Shown here piece by piece: positions 27,175 to 35,727 of a stretch of DNA of 64,000 nucleotides. A program made the position numbers and the translations under genes. The stretch is from an uncultured Clostridia bacterium. Lineage in GTDB: Bacteria > Bacillota > Clostridia > Oscillospirales > Acutalibacteraceae. The stretch is from contig CANPVE010000003.1 in NCBI GenBank assembly GCA_947581635.1, positions 170,216 through 234,215 of the forward strand, written 5' to 3'. The notes beneath the pieces are model-generated. The model was not told the origin of the DNA. It worked only from the letters and a program-made list of their open reading frames with translations, and searched no databases. Numbering within the stretch: the stretch's first letter is position 1; each line of letters starts with the position of its first letter.

Positions 27175-27203
27175 ATTCTACCAAAATTTTGTGGATATGT
27201 CAA
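27175..27203 (-). promoter_or_regulatory. Promoter of the orphan transcript
   Basis: Minus strand TTGACA (27203-27198), 17-base spacer, TAGAAT (27180-27175). Among the closest to consensus in the window, with no large gene behind it. Confidence 0.75.
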
Positions 27204-27335
27204 CGCCAAGTTTTATAGGCCACAGCATTTGGTCTTTTGTAATAGAAAAAACATTAAAAGTTTGTCGAAAATGATTACTTGCTTCGTGTTCTACTAAACC
27301 CTTATTTAATCTTGCGGTCTCTTTCTCACTCTGCC

Positions 27336-27359
27336 TGCTGCTTCGCGTGTGAAGCAGCA
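27336..27359. repeat. 9-bp hairpin TGCTGCTTC/GAAGCAGCA
   Basis: Perfect 9-bp inverted repeat with loop GCGTGT, just downstream (minus strand) of the terminator at 27383-27420. The 160 bases between it and the orphan promoter hold no gene that I can support. Confidence 0.5.
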
Positions 27360-27382
27360 CCTCACCCTGCGCCAGGAAATGC

Positions 27383-27420
27383 AAAAAAATGCAGGGAACG
27401 GTTCGAGCCGCTCCCCGCAT
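27383..27420 (-). terminator. Terminator of the uvrC-rsmD-coaD-coiled-coil genes
   Basis: Minus strand: a 13-pair stem (27420-27408 with 27401-27389, two G-U pairs) followed by seven T. Confidence 0.85.
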
Positions 27421-27462
27421 GGCAAATTTTGTTTTGTGTATGTAGATCTGTTGCTTTCCAAG

Positions 27463-27987
27463 TCACTGCTCGCCTGCATCGTCCTCGTCGCTTTCGGCCT
27501 GGCGTCTGTTTGCCCTGTTGCTTGCGGCTTTGGATTTCGCCAATGTACGGAGATTTTTTCTCGCCTGACGGATAGATTCGAGATTTTGATTCACGGCGTT
27601 TTCGGTGTCCAGCAGAACCCCGTCGGAATATCCAAAAGTTCCTCTGAGTATCTCGTTGGCCTGCTCCTCGGCAGCCGAACGCAGCTTCTCCGCCTTTTCC
27701 TTGGCCTCCTTGTAAATGGCCTCCTGATTGACCATCGCTCTGGCTCGCTCCTGCGCCTTGTTGAGGATATCCTGCGCCTCCTTGTTCGCCTCAGCTACAA
27801 TAGTTGCGCGCTCGGCGACTATTGCCTTAGCCTTGCGGATTTCCTGGGGAAGATTTATTCTGATATCCTCGACTATTCTGTTGAGCTCCTCGCTGTCAAC
27901 TATACATTTATCGGGAGAAAACGGAACGCCCTTGGCCTTGTCCATTACCGCGTCCAACTCACCCAGCAGTTCTTCTATACTTGTCAT
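27463..27987 (-). CDS. Conserved clostridial coiled-coil protein of unknown function
   Basis: 174 residues, mostly one long Ala/Glu/Lys-rich helix (about 45-120; RKAKAIVAERATIVAEANKEAQDIL) and a basic then acidic end. Proteins of this build next to coaD in clostridia are often labelled ATPase or V-type ATPase subunit H-like only because of the coiled coil; no nucleotide-binding motif is seen here. It may be a DivIVA-like or scaffold protein. AAAGGAG precedes the ATG, 33 bases after coaD, so it is the last gene of the rsmD-coaD operon. Confidence 0.6.
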   Translation of the reverse strand: MTSIEELLGELDAVMDKAKGVPFSPDKCIVDSEELNRIVEDIRINLPQEIRKAKAIVAERATIVAEANKEAQDILNKAQERARAMVNQEAIYKEAKEKAEKLRSAAEEQANEILRGTFGYSDGVLLDTENAVNQNLESIRQARKNLRTLAKSKAASNRANRRQAESDEDDAGEQ

Positions 27988-28020
27988 CTTTAATTTCTCC
28001 TTTAATTTTCGTCTTTTTCA

Positions 28021-28521
28021 TCAACTTTCATCGTTGAATCTTGGCATACAAAGTCTTTGGCTTATCTCGCCGCATATGCATTCGGGCACAAAGTCCGAAA
28101 TATCCCCGCCGAAGCAGGCTATGGATTTAACCATGCTGGACGAAAGATACATATACTGCGCGCTTGTTGTAAGGAACACCGTATCGGCATCCATATTCAT
28201 CTTGCGGTTAGCCAGGGCCATCTGAAATTCATACTCAAAATCCGTCACAGCTCTGAGACCTCTTACTATCACCTGCGCATTTTTCTGTCTGGCATAATCC
28301 GCGAGAAGTCCGTCAAAGCATTCAACCTCAACATTTGATATGCCGCGGACCGCACGCCTTATCATGTCAAGACGTTCATCGGCCGTAAACGAGGGGTTCT
28401 TCTCGGGATTAACGAGCACCGCGACCGTCACCCTGTCAAACATGAGCGCCGCTCTTTGTATTATGTCCAAGTGGCCAAGGGTTATGGGGTCAAAGCTGCC
28501 GGGACAAATCGCCCTTCTCAT
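28021..28521 (-). CDS. coaD: Phosphopantetheine adenylyltransferase
   Basis: Transfers AMP to 4'-phosphopantetheine, the penultimate step of coenzyme A synthesis; cytoplasmic hexamer. Seen: GSFDPITLGHLDIIQRA at residue 8 with the TxGH nucleotidyl-transfer motif, VRGLRAVTDFEYEFQMALANRKM near 88, and FLTTSAQYMYLSSSMVKSIA near 123. 166 residues, typical. Its ATG overlaps the rsmD stop as TAATG, a coupling commonly seen for rsmD-coaD pairs. Confidence 0.97.
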   Translation of the reverse strand: MRRAICPGSFDPITLGHLDIIQRAALMFDRVTVAVLVNPEKNPSFTADERLDMIRRAVRGISNVEVECFDGLLADYARQKNAQVIVRGLRAVTDFEYEFQMALANRKMNMDADTVFLTTSAQYMYLSSSMVKSIACFGGDISDFVPECICGEISQRLCMPRFNDES

Positions 28522-29087
28522 TAGTCATCGCTCCCGTCGTGATTTTTGGGTATGCGATAAAACGTAACCTTGATTTTGCCGTAGCGGTACTTCCTGTCAA
28601 CGCGAAAGCACCCCACGCTCTCGGGAAGTTCCTCCTCCAGCGGACATTCGCAGATTATCACACCGCGCGGTTTCATTACAGAAGCCACTGACGGCAGCAC
28701 CGATTGCAATATTCCCTTTCTGTATGGAGGGTCGAGGAACGCGAAGTCGAATTCCTCTCTGCCCGCGCGCGGTGTAAGATATGTCTGGGCATCGCTCTGC
28801 ACCACGGCCGCTGAATTGCTCATTCCGCAGCGCTTGAGATTTTCTCTGACAACGGCTGTCGACTCCGACGAGTTGTCCACAAACACCGCGCTGCCCGCGC
28901 CGCGGCTGAGGGCCTCAATGCCCATCTGTCCGCTTCCCGCGAACAGGTCGAGCATTCTGCGCCCCTCTATATCAAATTGAATCACACTGAAAATTGCTTC
29001 TTTTATTCTGTCGGTGGTGGGCCTGACGTCGTTGCCTTCCGGCGTTTTGAGACGATGTCCCCTTGCTGTGCCGGTGATTACTCTCAT
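28521..29087 (-). CDS. rsmD: 16S rRNA (guanine-966-N2)-methyltransferase
   Basis: Methylates G966 of 16S rRNA. Seen: MRVITGTARGHRLKTPEG start, TDRIKEAIFSVIQ, SAM motif LDLFAGSGQMGIEALSRGA near residue 48, and the catalytic FLDPPYRKG near 120. ATG 29087 has AAAGGA ten bases upstream and gives the family's normal start; a TTG three codons upstream is in frame but less likely. 188 residues. Confidence 0.95.
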   Translation of the reverse strand: MRVITGTARGHRLKTPEGNDVRPTTDRIKEAIFSVIQFDIEGRRMLDLFAGSGQMGIEALSRGAGSAVFVDNSSESTAVVRENLKRCGMSNSAAVVQSDAQTYLTPRAGREEFDFAFLDPPYRKGILQSVLPSVASVMKPRGVIICECPLEEELPESVGCFRVDRKYRYGKIKVTFYRIPKNHDGSDD

Positions 29088-29307
29088 GGGCAGCAAATCC
29101 TTTCATATGCGATCCGAATACAAAATTTCGGACGTCGGAATGTTGATTATCCCGTTTATTATACAGCATAAATTATCCGCTGTAAAGTCTTTATAAACAA
29201 TTATGTCGAATATCACAAAACTTCAGGCTTTTGGCGGGCCATTGTTCTTAAATATTCACACACCGGCAATTTTCTGTGATTTATAGATAATGCTCACGGC
29301 TTACTGA

Positions 29308-31164
29308 TTATTGTTTAAATTCGGTCTTTAGCTTTCCCGCTTTGATGTTCTCGGCGGCTTTGCGATTCATTCCCTTGACTTGGCACAATTCCTCGACAGA
29401 TGCGTTGTATACTGCCGATACGGTCTTGAAATGCCTGATAAGCTCCTTGGCACGCGCGGGTCCTATGCCCTCTATCTGCGTCAATGTGCTGTTTATTACG
29501 GATTTGCCGTGACTGGCGTGATGATAGGCTATTGCGAAGCGGTGTACCTCGTCCTGTATGGTGGAGACCAAAGTGAACGCGGCGCGGCTGCCGGTGAGCG
29601 ATATCTCCCGTCCCCCTGCGGCAATGGCGCGCGTTTTATGCTTGCTGTCCTTCACCATGCCAAACAGGGCTATCGGCAGTCCCGACGCTTCTATTATCGG
29701 ACGTATGGCATTGACATGACCCGTGCCGCCGTCCAGAAGTATCAGATCGGGCAGCCTGCCAAAGCCCGTCCCCTCGTCCTTATGCTCCTGATATTCCAGC
29801 AGCCGCCGCGTAATCACTTCTCGCATTGAGCCGTAGTCATCCTGTCCCTCGACGGTCTTTATCTTAAACCGGCGGTACGCGGATTTAAGGGGTCTGCCGT
29901 TTTCAAAGACAATCATGCCCGCTACATTGTCCTCACCCATAGTGTTGGATATGTCGTAAGATTCTATATATTCCGGGGGCGAATCCAGTCCGAGCAGCCG
30001 TCCAAGCTCGTCGACTGCTGCGGTTGTCTCTCCCACTCTGCCCTTGGCCTGAGCCAGATATTCTGCGGCGTTCTGGCGGCACATCTCAACAATCTTCTGC
30101 TGCTCGCCCTTTTGAGGCACTGTAATTTTGACCTTTCTGCCACGTTTCTCACTCAGGAACTGTTCCAGCAGCCCGCTTTCATCGACCTCACCGTCCACCG
30201 TGACGCGCGGCGGAACATCGCGCATGGCGTAGTATTGCTTGATAAATTCCGAACGGCACATGGGCAGCTCACCCATTATATCATCTATCAGGAATTGTTC
30301 ACGGTCGTATAGTCTGCCCCCCTGAAAGCGGAACACCTCAACACAGGTGCCTCCCGCTCCCTGCGCCAGCGCTATAACATCCTGCTCCTCTACAGAATTC
30401 ATTATAACCTTTTGCTTCTCGGTCACCTTCTGCAGCGCCCTGATTCGGTCGCGAAGACGCGCCGCTTTTTCGAATTCAAGCCGCTCGGCGCAATCGTTCA
30501 TGCGCTCGGTGAGACGGGCCACGGAGGTGTTCGTACCGCCGCGCAGAAAGTCCTTGGCTTCGGATATGGCTTCGTCGTATATCTCCTTTTTCAGCCGCCC
30601 CCGACAGGGCGCAAGACACAACCCTATAGAATAATTCAGGCAGGGACGTCCCTTGCCTATATCGCGCGGGAAACTGCGGCGGCAGGTGGGGATTTTGAAT
30701 ATCTTGCAGGCCTCGTCCACCGACTGGCGCACAGTATAGCTGCTTGTGTAAGGGCCGAGATACGTCGCGCCGTCATCGTCCGCCTTCTTTGCCTCGACAA
30801 TTCGGGGATACGGCTCGTTGGTTATCTTTATATAGTGATATCCCTTGTCGTCCTTGAGAAGTATATTATATTTTGGCTTGTGCTGCTTTATCAGACTGCA
30901 CTCGAGGACAAGCGCTTCATACTCGGTGTCGGTGATGATGTATTCAAAATGGTCCACATTTTCCACCATGCGGCGCACCTTTTCGGTGTGTCCCTCCTGA
31001 GAGCCGAAATACTGACTGACGCGGTTTTTGAGCGCCTTTGCCTTACCGATGTAGATTATTCTGTCCCGGCTGTCGCGCATTATATACACGCCCGGCAACA
31101 ACGGCAGTTTCATTGACTTTTCTCTAAGCTCCCTGAGTTTCGGATTTTCGTTGTATATAACCAT
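29308..31164 (-). CDS. uvrC: Excinuclease ABC subunit C
   Basis: Makes the two incisions in nucleotide excision repair with UvrAB. Seen: GIY-YIG nuclease at residues about 20-100 (LPGVYIMRDSRDRIIYIGKAK), a UvrB-binding UVR motif near 205, the RNase H-like endonuclease part with YDISNTMG and LILLDGGTGHVNA, and C-terminal helix-hairpin-helix motifs (TQIEGIGPARAKELIRHF and VKGMNRKAAENI). 618 residues, full length. The start at 31164 lacks a good ribosome site. A 220-base gap separates it from rsmD. Confidence 0.97.
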   Translation of the reverse strand: MVIYNENPKLRELREKSMKLPLLPGVYIMRDSRDRIIYIGKAKALKNRVSQYFGSQEGHTEKVRRMVENVDHFEYIITDTEYEALVLECSLIKQHKPKYNILLKDDKGYHYIKITNEPYPRIVEAKKADDDGATYLGPYTSSYTVRQSVDEACKIFKIPTCRRSFPRDIGKGRPCLNYSIGLCLAPCRGRLKKEIYDEAISEAKDFLRGGTNTSVARLTERMNDCAERLEFEKAARLRDRIRALQKVTEKQKVIMNSVEEQDVIALAQGAGGTCVEVFRFQGGRLYDREQFLIDDIMGELPMCRSEFIKQYYAMRDVPPRVTVDGEVDESGLLEQFLSEKRGRKVKITVPQKGEQQKIVEMCRQNAAEYLAQAKGRVGETTAAVDELGRLLGLDSPPEYIESYDISNTMGEDNVAGMIVFENGRPLKSAYRRFKIKTVEGQDDYGSMREVITRRLLEYQEHKDEGTGFGRLPDLILLDGGTGHVNAIRPIIEASGLPIALFGMVKDSKHKTRAIAAGGREISLTGSRAAFTLVSTIQDEVHRFAIAYHHASHGKSVINSTLTQIEGIGPARAKELIRHFKTVSAVYNASVEELCQVKGMNRKAAENIKAGKLKTEFKQ

Positions 31165-31209
31165 CGCTGTAATTTAATAATCAATAATTAATGATTATTT
31201 ACCTTTCTC

Positions 31210-31238
31210 TTGACAAATTCAATTTTAGGATTTATTAT
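31210..31238 (+). promoter_or_regulatory. Promoter of the TrmB-like/PfkB unit
   Basis: TTGACA (31210-31215), 17-base spacer, TATTAT (31233-31238). Confidence 0.75.
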
Positions 31239-31260
31239 AGTTGTATAAATTATACAACTA
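31238..31260 (+). promoter_or_regulatory. 23-bp perfect palindrome over the start point
   Basis: Two 11-base arms (TAGTTGTATAA at 31238-31248 and its complement at 31250-31260) around one central A, beginning at the last base of the -10 box. The position suits repression by a dimeric regulator, most simply the adjacent TrmB-like protein. Confidence 0.75.
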
Positions 31261-31288
31261 ATTTATCCGGGGTGAAATACTGAAAATT

Positions 31289-32083
31289 ATGGAAAACAAT
31301 AAAAATTCTCGACTGGAAAACTGTATGTCGGTTCTCGGATTCTCCGATTTGGAGCGAAAAATATATCTGATTCTTCTGCGCGGCGGCACAATGTCCGCCT
31401 ATCAGATAGCCAAAAAAATCGAAGTCTCCCGCCCGTCCATTTACAACGCCTTGGAGCATATGGTAAACAAAGGCATGGCGGAGGTAATACCCAATGACAC
31501 CGCTCTGTACGCTGTTCAAAAGCCCGAAGTTCTCTTGAACAAGCTGCGCGCCGACTTCAACCGAAGCGCCGACACGGCGGAACAATTGCTCAAGGATTAC
31601 GAGCCGCCCGATTACGGGGAGCAATACGCAAATCTGAATGGCTTTGAGATAATATTGCAGCGCGTCAGAGAGATGATACGAAACTGCCAATCCGAAATTT
31701 ACATCAACACGGATATGCCGCTGAACGTACTTTCAAACGAATTGGGCGCGCTCTCCAAAAGGGATATCCGCGCGATTGTGTATTCCTTCTACGAAGTAGG
31801 CTGCGCGGATGTGTGCGAACTGTACTCTCACAATCGCCCCATTGACCGCCACGAGCCGTCGCGGATAATGATAGTGTCGGACGGTGAAATCGCGCTCACG
31901 GCGGGACCGGACAGCGAAGGCGTGTGGAGGGGAACCGTTTCCGGCAACCGCCTGTTTGTAAAAATAATTTCCGAGCATATTCACAATGACATCTACCTGC
32001 TCAAACTGCGAAACAAGTTCGGCGGGGAAATTTACGACGATCTTCACATCTTCTCAAAGTACGAAAATCGAAACAGACAATAA
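31289..32083 (+). CDS. TrmB-family transcriptional regulator
   Basis: 264 residues. The N-terminal winged helix-turn-helix (GFSDLERKIYLILLRGGTMSAYQIAKKIEVSRPSIYNALEHM, in part, residues about 17-58) matches TrmB-type sugar regulators. A linker helix (LNKLRADFNRSADTAEQLLKDY) and a PLD-like effector domain (NGFEIILQRVREMIRNCQSEIYINTD) follow. It sits 44 bases before a sugar kinase gene and behind a promoter with a perfect palindrome, so it probably controls this unit in response to a sugar or sugar phosphate. The ligand is unknown. No clear ribosome site stands before ATG 31289 (GGGGTG is 12 bases upstream). Confidence 0.8.
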   Translation: MENNKNSRLENCMSVLGFSDLERKIYLILLRGGTMSAYQIAKKIEVSRPSIYNALEHMVNKGMAEVIPNDTALYAVQKPEVLLNKLRADFNRSADTAEQLLKDYEPPDYGEQYANLNGFEIILQRVREMIRNCQSEIYINTDMPLNVLSNELGALSKRDIRAIVYSFYEVGCADVCELYSHNRPIDRHEPSRIMIVSDGEIALTAGPDSEGVWRGTVSGNRLFVKIISEHIHNDIYLLKLRNKFGGEIYDDLHIFSKYENRNRQ

Positions 32084-32127
32084 ATCATTCAGCACTAATT
32101 AATTCTTAAAAAATCGGAGGGGTCATT

Positions 32128-33024
32128 ATGAGCAAAATTCTTGTATCGGGTCTGGTAAATTTCGAGACTACTTGCGCAGTGCGCGGTTTTCCGATAGAAT
32201 ACTCGCCCATAGACTACAATTTTTTCGGCGTAAAGACCGACGTTTCGGGCGTGGGCTTTAATGTGGCAAAGGCGCTGGCAGTCTTGGGAAATTCGGCGGA
32301 TATCGCCACCATGCTCGGCCGCGACACGGCGGGCGACATCGCCGCAGACCGTCTGGCATCGCTCGGCATAGGCAGCACGCATATTGCACGCTGCCTGCAA
32401 GAGACGCCCGCGTCAACTGTGCTTTACGACAAAAGTGCAAGGCGCAAAATATACTGCGACCTAAAGGATATTCAGGAATTGTCATACAATTTTGACTGTG
32501 TTGACGTGTCACAGTATGATGCCGTTGCTGCCTGCAATATCAATTTCAGCCGCCCGCTGCTGCACAAGGCGAAGGCTGAGGGCGTGCTTGTCGCCACCGA
32601 CGTCCACACCCTCAGCGACATAAACGACGGCTACAACCGGGAGTTCATGGAGTGCGCGGATCTGCTCTTCCTCAGCGACGAGGCAATTGCCTGTGAGCCT
32701 GAAGATTTTATTCGGGAAATAGCCCGAAAATACTGCAACAAGGTAATCGTGCTCGGACGGGGAGGCAACGGTGCGCTAATGTATGTGCGCGACGACGATA
32801 AGTTCTACAGCCAAAGCGCCGCAAAAGTCGGCACGCCGATCAACACCGTGGGCGCCGGCGACGCGCTTTTCAGCTGCTTTGTCTCGATGTGGTGTGAGGG
32901 ACTGCCGCCTGTGGAATGCCTCAGACGCGCCCAGATTTTCGCCGCCGCCAAGATAACGTGCAACGGTGCCGCAAACGGCTTCATCACAAGAGAAGAAATT
33001 GAAAAACTAATTCTGAATCCGTAA
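32128..33024 (+). CDS. PfkB-family carbohydrate kinase
   Basis: ATP-dependent sugar or nucleoside kinase of the ribokinase superfamily. Seen: GVGFNVAKALAVLG near residue 41 (the family's G-G-N-A region), and the anion-hole/catalytic motif NTVGAGDALFSCF near 248 with its aspartate base. 298 residues, normal. The first 35 residues (ETTCAVRGFPIEYSPIDY) lack the usual GExxxD start of ribokinases, so the substrate cannot be named. GGAGGGG precedes ATG 32128. It is cotranscribed with the TrmB-like regulator; its end is four bases from the convergent AraC gene. Confidence 0.87.
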   Translation: MSKILVSGLVNFETTCAVRGFPIEYSPIDYNFFGVKTDVSGVGFNVAKALAVLGNSADIATMLGRDTAGDIAADRLASLGIGSTHIARCLQETPASTVLYDKSARRKIYCDLKDIQELSYNFDCVDVSQYDAVAACNINFSRPLLHKAKAEGVLVATDVHTLSDINDGYNREFMECADLLFLSDEAIACEPEDFIREIARKYCNKVIVLGRGGNGALMYVRDDDKFYSQSAAKVGTPINTVGAGDALFSCFVSMWCEGLPPVECLRRAQIFAAAKITCNGAANGFITREEIEKLILNP

Positions 33025-33028
33025 TTTG

Positions 33029-33931
33029 CTAACCGTCCCGAATTGACTTGTCCCTGCGGCATTGCGACGGAGTTTGATTGAAATGCTTTTTAAAGGTGCG
33101 GTTGAAGTAGGATATATTGTTAAATCCCACGTCGTAGGCTATCTCTATTACAGGTCTGTCAGAAAAGCGGAGCATTGACATGGCGCGGGACAATCTGAAT
33201 TCTATCACGTAATCTATGCACGACATTCCGGTGACACTTCGGAAAAGGCGCGATAATCCGGTTTCACTCATACTGACCAGATTGGCGAGCTTGGCGAGAG
33301 TTATGTTTTCGCGGTAATTCTCAGATATATAATCCACAACTTTCCGCACGGTCTTGACGTCACTGTCCTCCGACGGCCTGTCATATATCTCCAAAAGACC
33401 GTAATCCAAAAGTTTAAATATCAAGTTGTTTATCAGGCTCTTCAGTTGAAGTTCAAAAAATCTGCGGGCATCGGAATAAGTATCGAACATATCCTCCACT
33501 ATTTTGCGGAGTTCTTCGTAATGCCCGTTCTCAGTTGTTATCAAACAGCAGTCGCTGCAGCTTCCGTTAATCATAGGGGAAAAATATTTTGAAGAACAGA
33601 TATCAACCGAGCTGTTATTTATCATATTCAGCGATATCAGGTAGGTGCTGGCTATGAAATAATGCTCCTTCTCCACAGTGCGGAATGAGTGAAGCACCCA
33701 CGGCATCATAACCAGTATATCGCCAAACTTAAGATCTACATCCCTGCCCGATACCGTATATCTGCAATTTCCGCAGTCAACATACACCACTTCTATTTCT
33801 TCGTGGCAGTGCAAAGGGTACGACGAATACAGATACGGCATATAAGTGCCGTATATAGCGAAAGGAAGCAGAACGTCTCCGTGCTGTTTTTTCTCAACAT
33901 ATTGAGATATATCTCTTTCTTCGGAATGCAT
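33029..33931 (-). CDS. AraC-family transcriptional regulator
   Basis: About 300 residues: an N-terminal cupin-like ligand domain (YPLHCHEEIEVVYV, GDILVMMPWVLHSF) and a C-terminal double helix-turn-helix (ITLAKLANLVSMSETGLSRLFRSVTG and PVIEIAYDVGFNNISYFNRTFKKHFNQTPSQCRR). ATG 33931 has GGCGGG eight bases upstream; a TTG seven codons earlier is also in frame. It is divergent from the MATE exporter and probably regulates it or itself. The ligand is unknown; cupin members of this kind often sense sugars or small metabolites. Confidence 0.9.
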   Translation of the reverse strand: MHSEERDISQYVEKKQHGDVLLPFAIYGTYMPYLYSSYPLHCHEEIEVVYVDCGNCRYTVSGRDVDLKFGDILVMMPWVLHSFRTVEKEHYFIASTYLISLNMINNSSVDICSSKYFSPMINGSCSDCCLITTENGHYEELRKIVEDMFDTYSDARRFFELQLKSLINNLIFKLLDYGLLEIYDRPSEDSDVKTVRKVVDYISENYRENITLAKLANLVSMSETGLSRLFRSVTGMSCIDYVIEFRLSRAMSMLRFSDRPVIEIAYDVGFNNISYFNRTFKKHFNQTPSQCRRDKSIRDG

Positions 33932-34046
33932 ATATTCACCCGCCTTAAACAAGTATGAGAAATCAGAATAGTGTAATTATTTTTATATTTTTATAAAAAT
34001 ACATATCAATAATGCAAAATAGTGCAATAATTTATACAAATACTGC

Positions 34047-34075
34047 TTGATTAACCCGCATAATAAAATTATAAT
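34047..34075 (+). promoter_or_regulatory. Promoter of the MATE exporter
   Basis: TTGATT (34047-34052), 17-base spacer, TATAAT (34070-34075), giving a leader of about 110 bases in which GTCGGA and TCCGAC could pair. Confidence 0.65.
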
Positions 34076-34193
34076 ATCATCGAAGCGTCAAGTCAATAGG
34101 TCGGAAATTTTTTCCATATCGTTAAAATTCAATCCGACATTTGCGATTTACAGCTCACCCCTTATTATGATGCTCAAATGGGAGTGTTTTACC

Positions 34194-35597
34194 GTGAATA
34201 ACTCTGAAACTCAGAAAAAAATCACGTCGTCGGATCCCGATGACGTGATGCATTCCTCGATATTTAAATTGGCTTGGCCGATATTCGTGCAGTCGCTGCT
34301 CTCGATGTTTTTGGGATACGCGGATACGCTCATGCTCAGCGGCTACAACCAGACCGCAGTGGGCGCGATAGGCAACGCCAATCAGATACTCAGTTTTCTC
34401 ACCCTGGCCTTTACCATAATATCCAGCGCCAGCGGGGTTGTGGTGGCTCAATACCTGGGCGCAAAACAGAAAGATAAGATAAACCAGATATATACGGTCT
34501 GCATAGCCTTCAACCTCGTGTTGAGCCTGGCTATAAGCGTGTTGGTGTTCCTGGGCAGCCGCGCTCTTTTGTCGCTGCTTCACACACCCGAAGAAATGAT
34601 GAGCGACGCTAGCAATTATATGAGGATAGTGGGCGGCTTTGTATTCACCCAGGCGGTGCTCGACACGCTTTTCAGAATATTCCAAAGCAACGGCAAAACG
34701 GTGATTGGAATGGTCATATCTCTTGGCATAAACATTATCAATGTGGGCGGCAATTATCTTTTTCTCTATGGTCCGCTCAAGACTCTGGGACTGGGTTCTT
34801 CGGGCGTTGCGGTGTCTACCACTGTCAGTCGTGTGCTGGGGCTTGTTATAGCTTTTGTGTTCTTCAGTGTGTTTATAGACGGAAAGATATCAATTCGCTA
34901 TCTCGTGCCATTTCCAAGAGATATACTCAAGACGCTGCTGCGCTTGGGCATACCCACGGCGGGAGAGAGTATATCATACAATATATCGCAGCTCTTTGTC
35001 ACAGGGTTTGTAAATACTCTCGGCATAGTTGCTATAAACACCAAGATATACGCAGGAATTCTCAGCAACTTTGCCTATCTGTATTCAATATCAGTCGCAA
35101 TGGCAACGACGATAATTGTAGGTCATGCCGTGGGCGCGGGGGACTACGACTTCGCCTACAGACGGGTGAATAAGACCATGCGCAGCGCCCTGATAGTGTC
35201 GGTTGCAATAGCCTGCCTAAATTGGCTGATAAGCCCGATTACCTTTGGGCTTTTCACAAGCAGTCCCGGCATTCTCGATCTCAAGCCACAGATAATGGAG
35301 CTGGGACAGCAGATCATGATTATCGCAATATTCCTCGAAATGGGCAGAACCAGCAATCTTGTCATCATCAACAGTCTCAAAGCGTCGGGCGATGTCAAAT
35401 TCCCAACCTATCTCGGGATAGTGTCAATGTGGGGCTGCTCTGTCGTGTGCGGCTACATTCTCGGAATCGTGTGCGGATTGGGTCTGCCGGGCATATGGGC
35501 AGCAATGGCTGCAGATGAAATAATTCGCGGGATAGTGGTCGCGATAAGATGGCGTCGCGGCACATGGCGCGGAAAACGCGTTGTTTCAGGAGAATAA
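34194..35597 (+). CDS. MATE-family multidrug/metabolite exporter
   Basis: Cation-coupled membrane exporter. From GTG 34194 (GGGAG about ten bases upstream) it has 467 residues, the family's normal size; the frame is open further upstream but runs into the promoter. Seen: about 12 hydrophobic helices, the early LAWPIFVQSLLSMFLGYADTLMLSG segment and its repeat half (LRLGIPTAGESISYNISQLFVTGFVNTLG), as in NorM/DinF-like proteins. It is divergent from an AraC regulator. The substrate is unknown. Confidence 0.9.
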   Translation: MNNSETQKKITSSDPDDVMHSSIFKLAWPIFVQSLLSMFLGYADTLMLSGYNQTAVGAIGNANQILSFLTLAFTIISSASGVVVAQYLGAKQKDKINQIYTVCIAFNLVLSLAISVLVFLGSRALLSLLHTPEEMMSDASNYMRIVGGFVFTQAVLDTLFRIFQSNGKTVIGMVISLGINIINVGGNYLFLYGPLKTLGLGSSGVAVSTTVSRVLGLVIAFVFFSVFIDGKISIRYLVPFPRDILKTLLRLGIPTAGESISYNISQLFVTGFVNTLGIVAINTKIYAGILSNFAYLYSISVAMATTIIVGHAVGAGDYDFAYRRVNKTMRSALIVSVAIACLNWLISPITFGLFTSSPGILDLKPQIMELGQQIMIIAIFLEMGRTSNLVIINSLKASGDVKFPTYLGIVSMWGCSVVCGYILGIVCGLGLPGIWAAMAADEIIRGIVVAIRWRRGTWRGKRVVSGE

Positions 35598-35648
35598 ACG
35601 TATTTCAGACTTTACGGCTTGCTTTTTTGGATCAAACCTCACCATAAA

Positions 35649-35698
35649 ACAAAGCGCGGACTTTGCCTCCCTACGATCGGGTAAAGTCCGCGCTTTGT
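35649..35698. terminator. Long hairpin between the MATE and lipoprotein genes
   Basis: A 19-pair stem with one G-T pair (35649-35667 with 35680-35698, ACAAAGCGCGGACTTT core). T content after it is modest on both strands; it lies between two convergent genes and probably ends both. Confidence 0.7.
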
Positions 35699-35727
35699 TC
35701 CTGTTATTTGGAAAATTGATTTTTTAA

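Noticed and set aside
27389..27420. GGTTCGAGCC, reminiscent of a tRNA T-loop
   Set aside because: The flanks form one long symmetric stem followed by T on the minus strand; there is no D-arm, anticodon arm or acceptor stem. It is a terminator.
26944..27420. Two open frames on the minus strand (64 and 80 codons) in the gene-poor stretch
   Set aside because: One crosses a terminator and a promoter, the other covers the structured RNA in a different register from the better small frame; neither has a ribosome site.
34047..34193. An upstream start for the MATE exporter at 34047
   Set aside because: The TTG at 34047 is the -35 box of a good promoter, and translation from GTG 34194 has a ribosome site and gives a normal family length.
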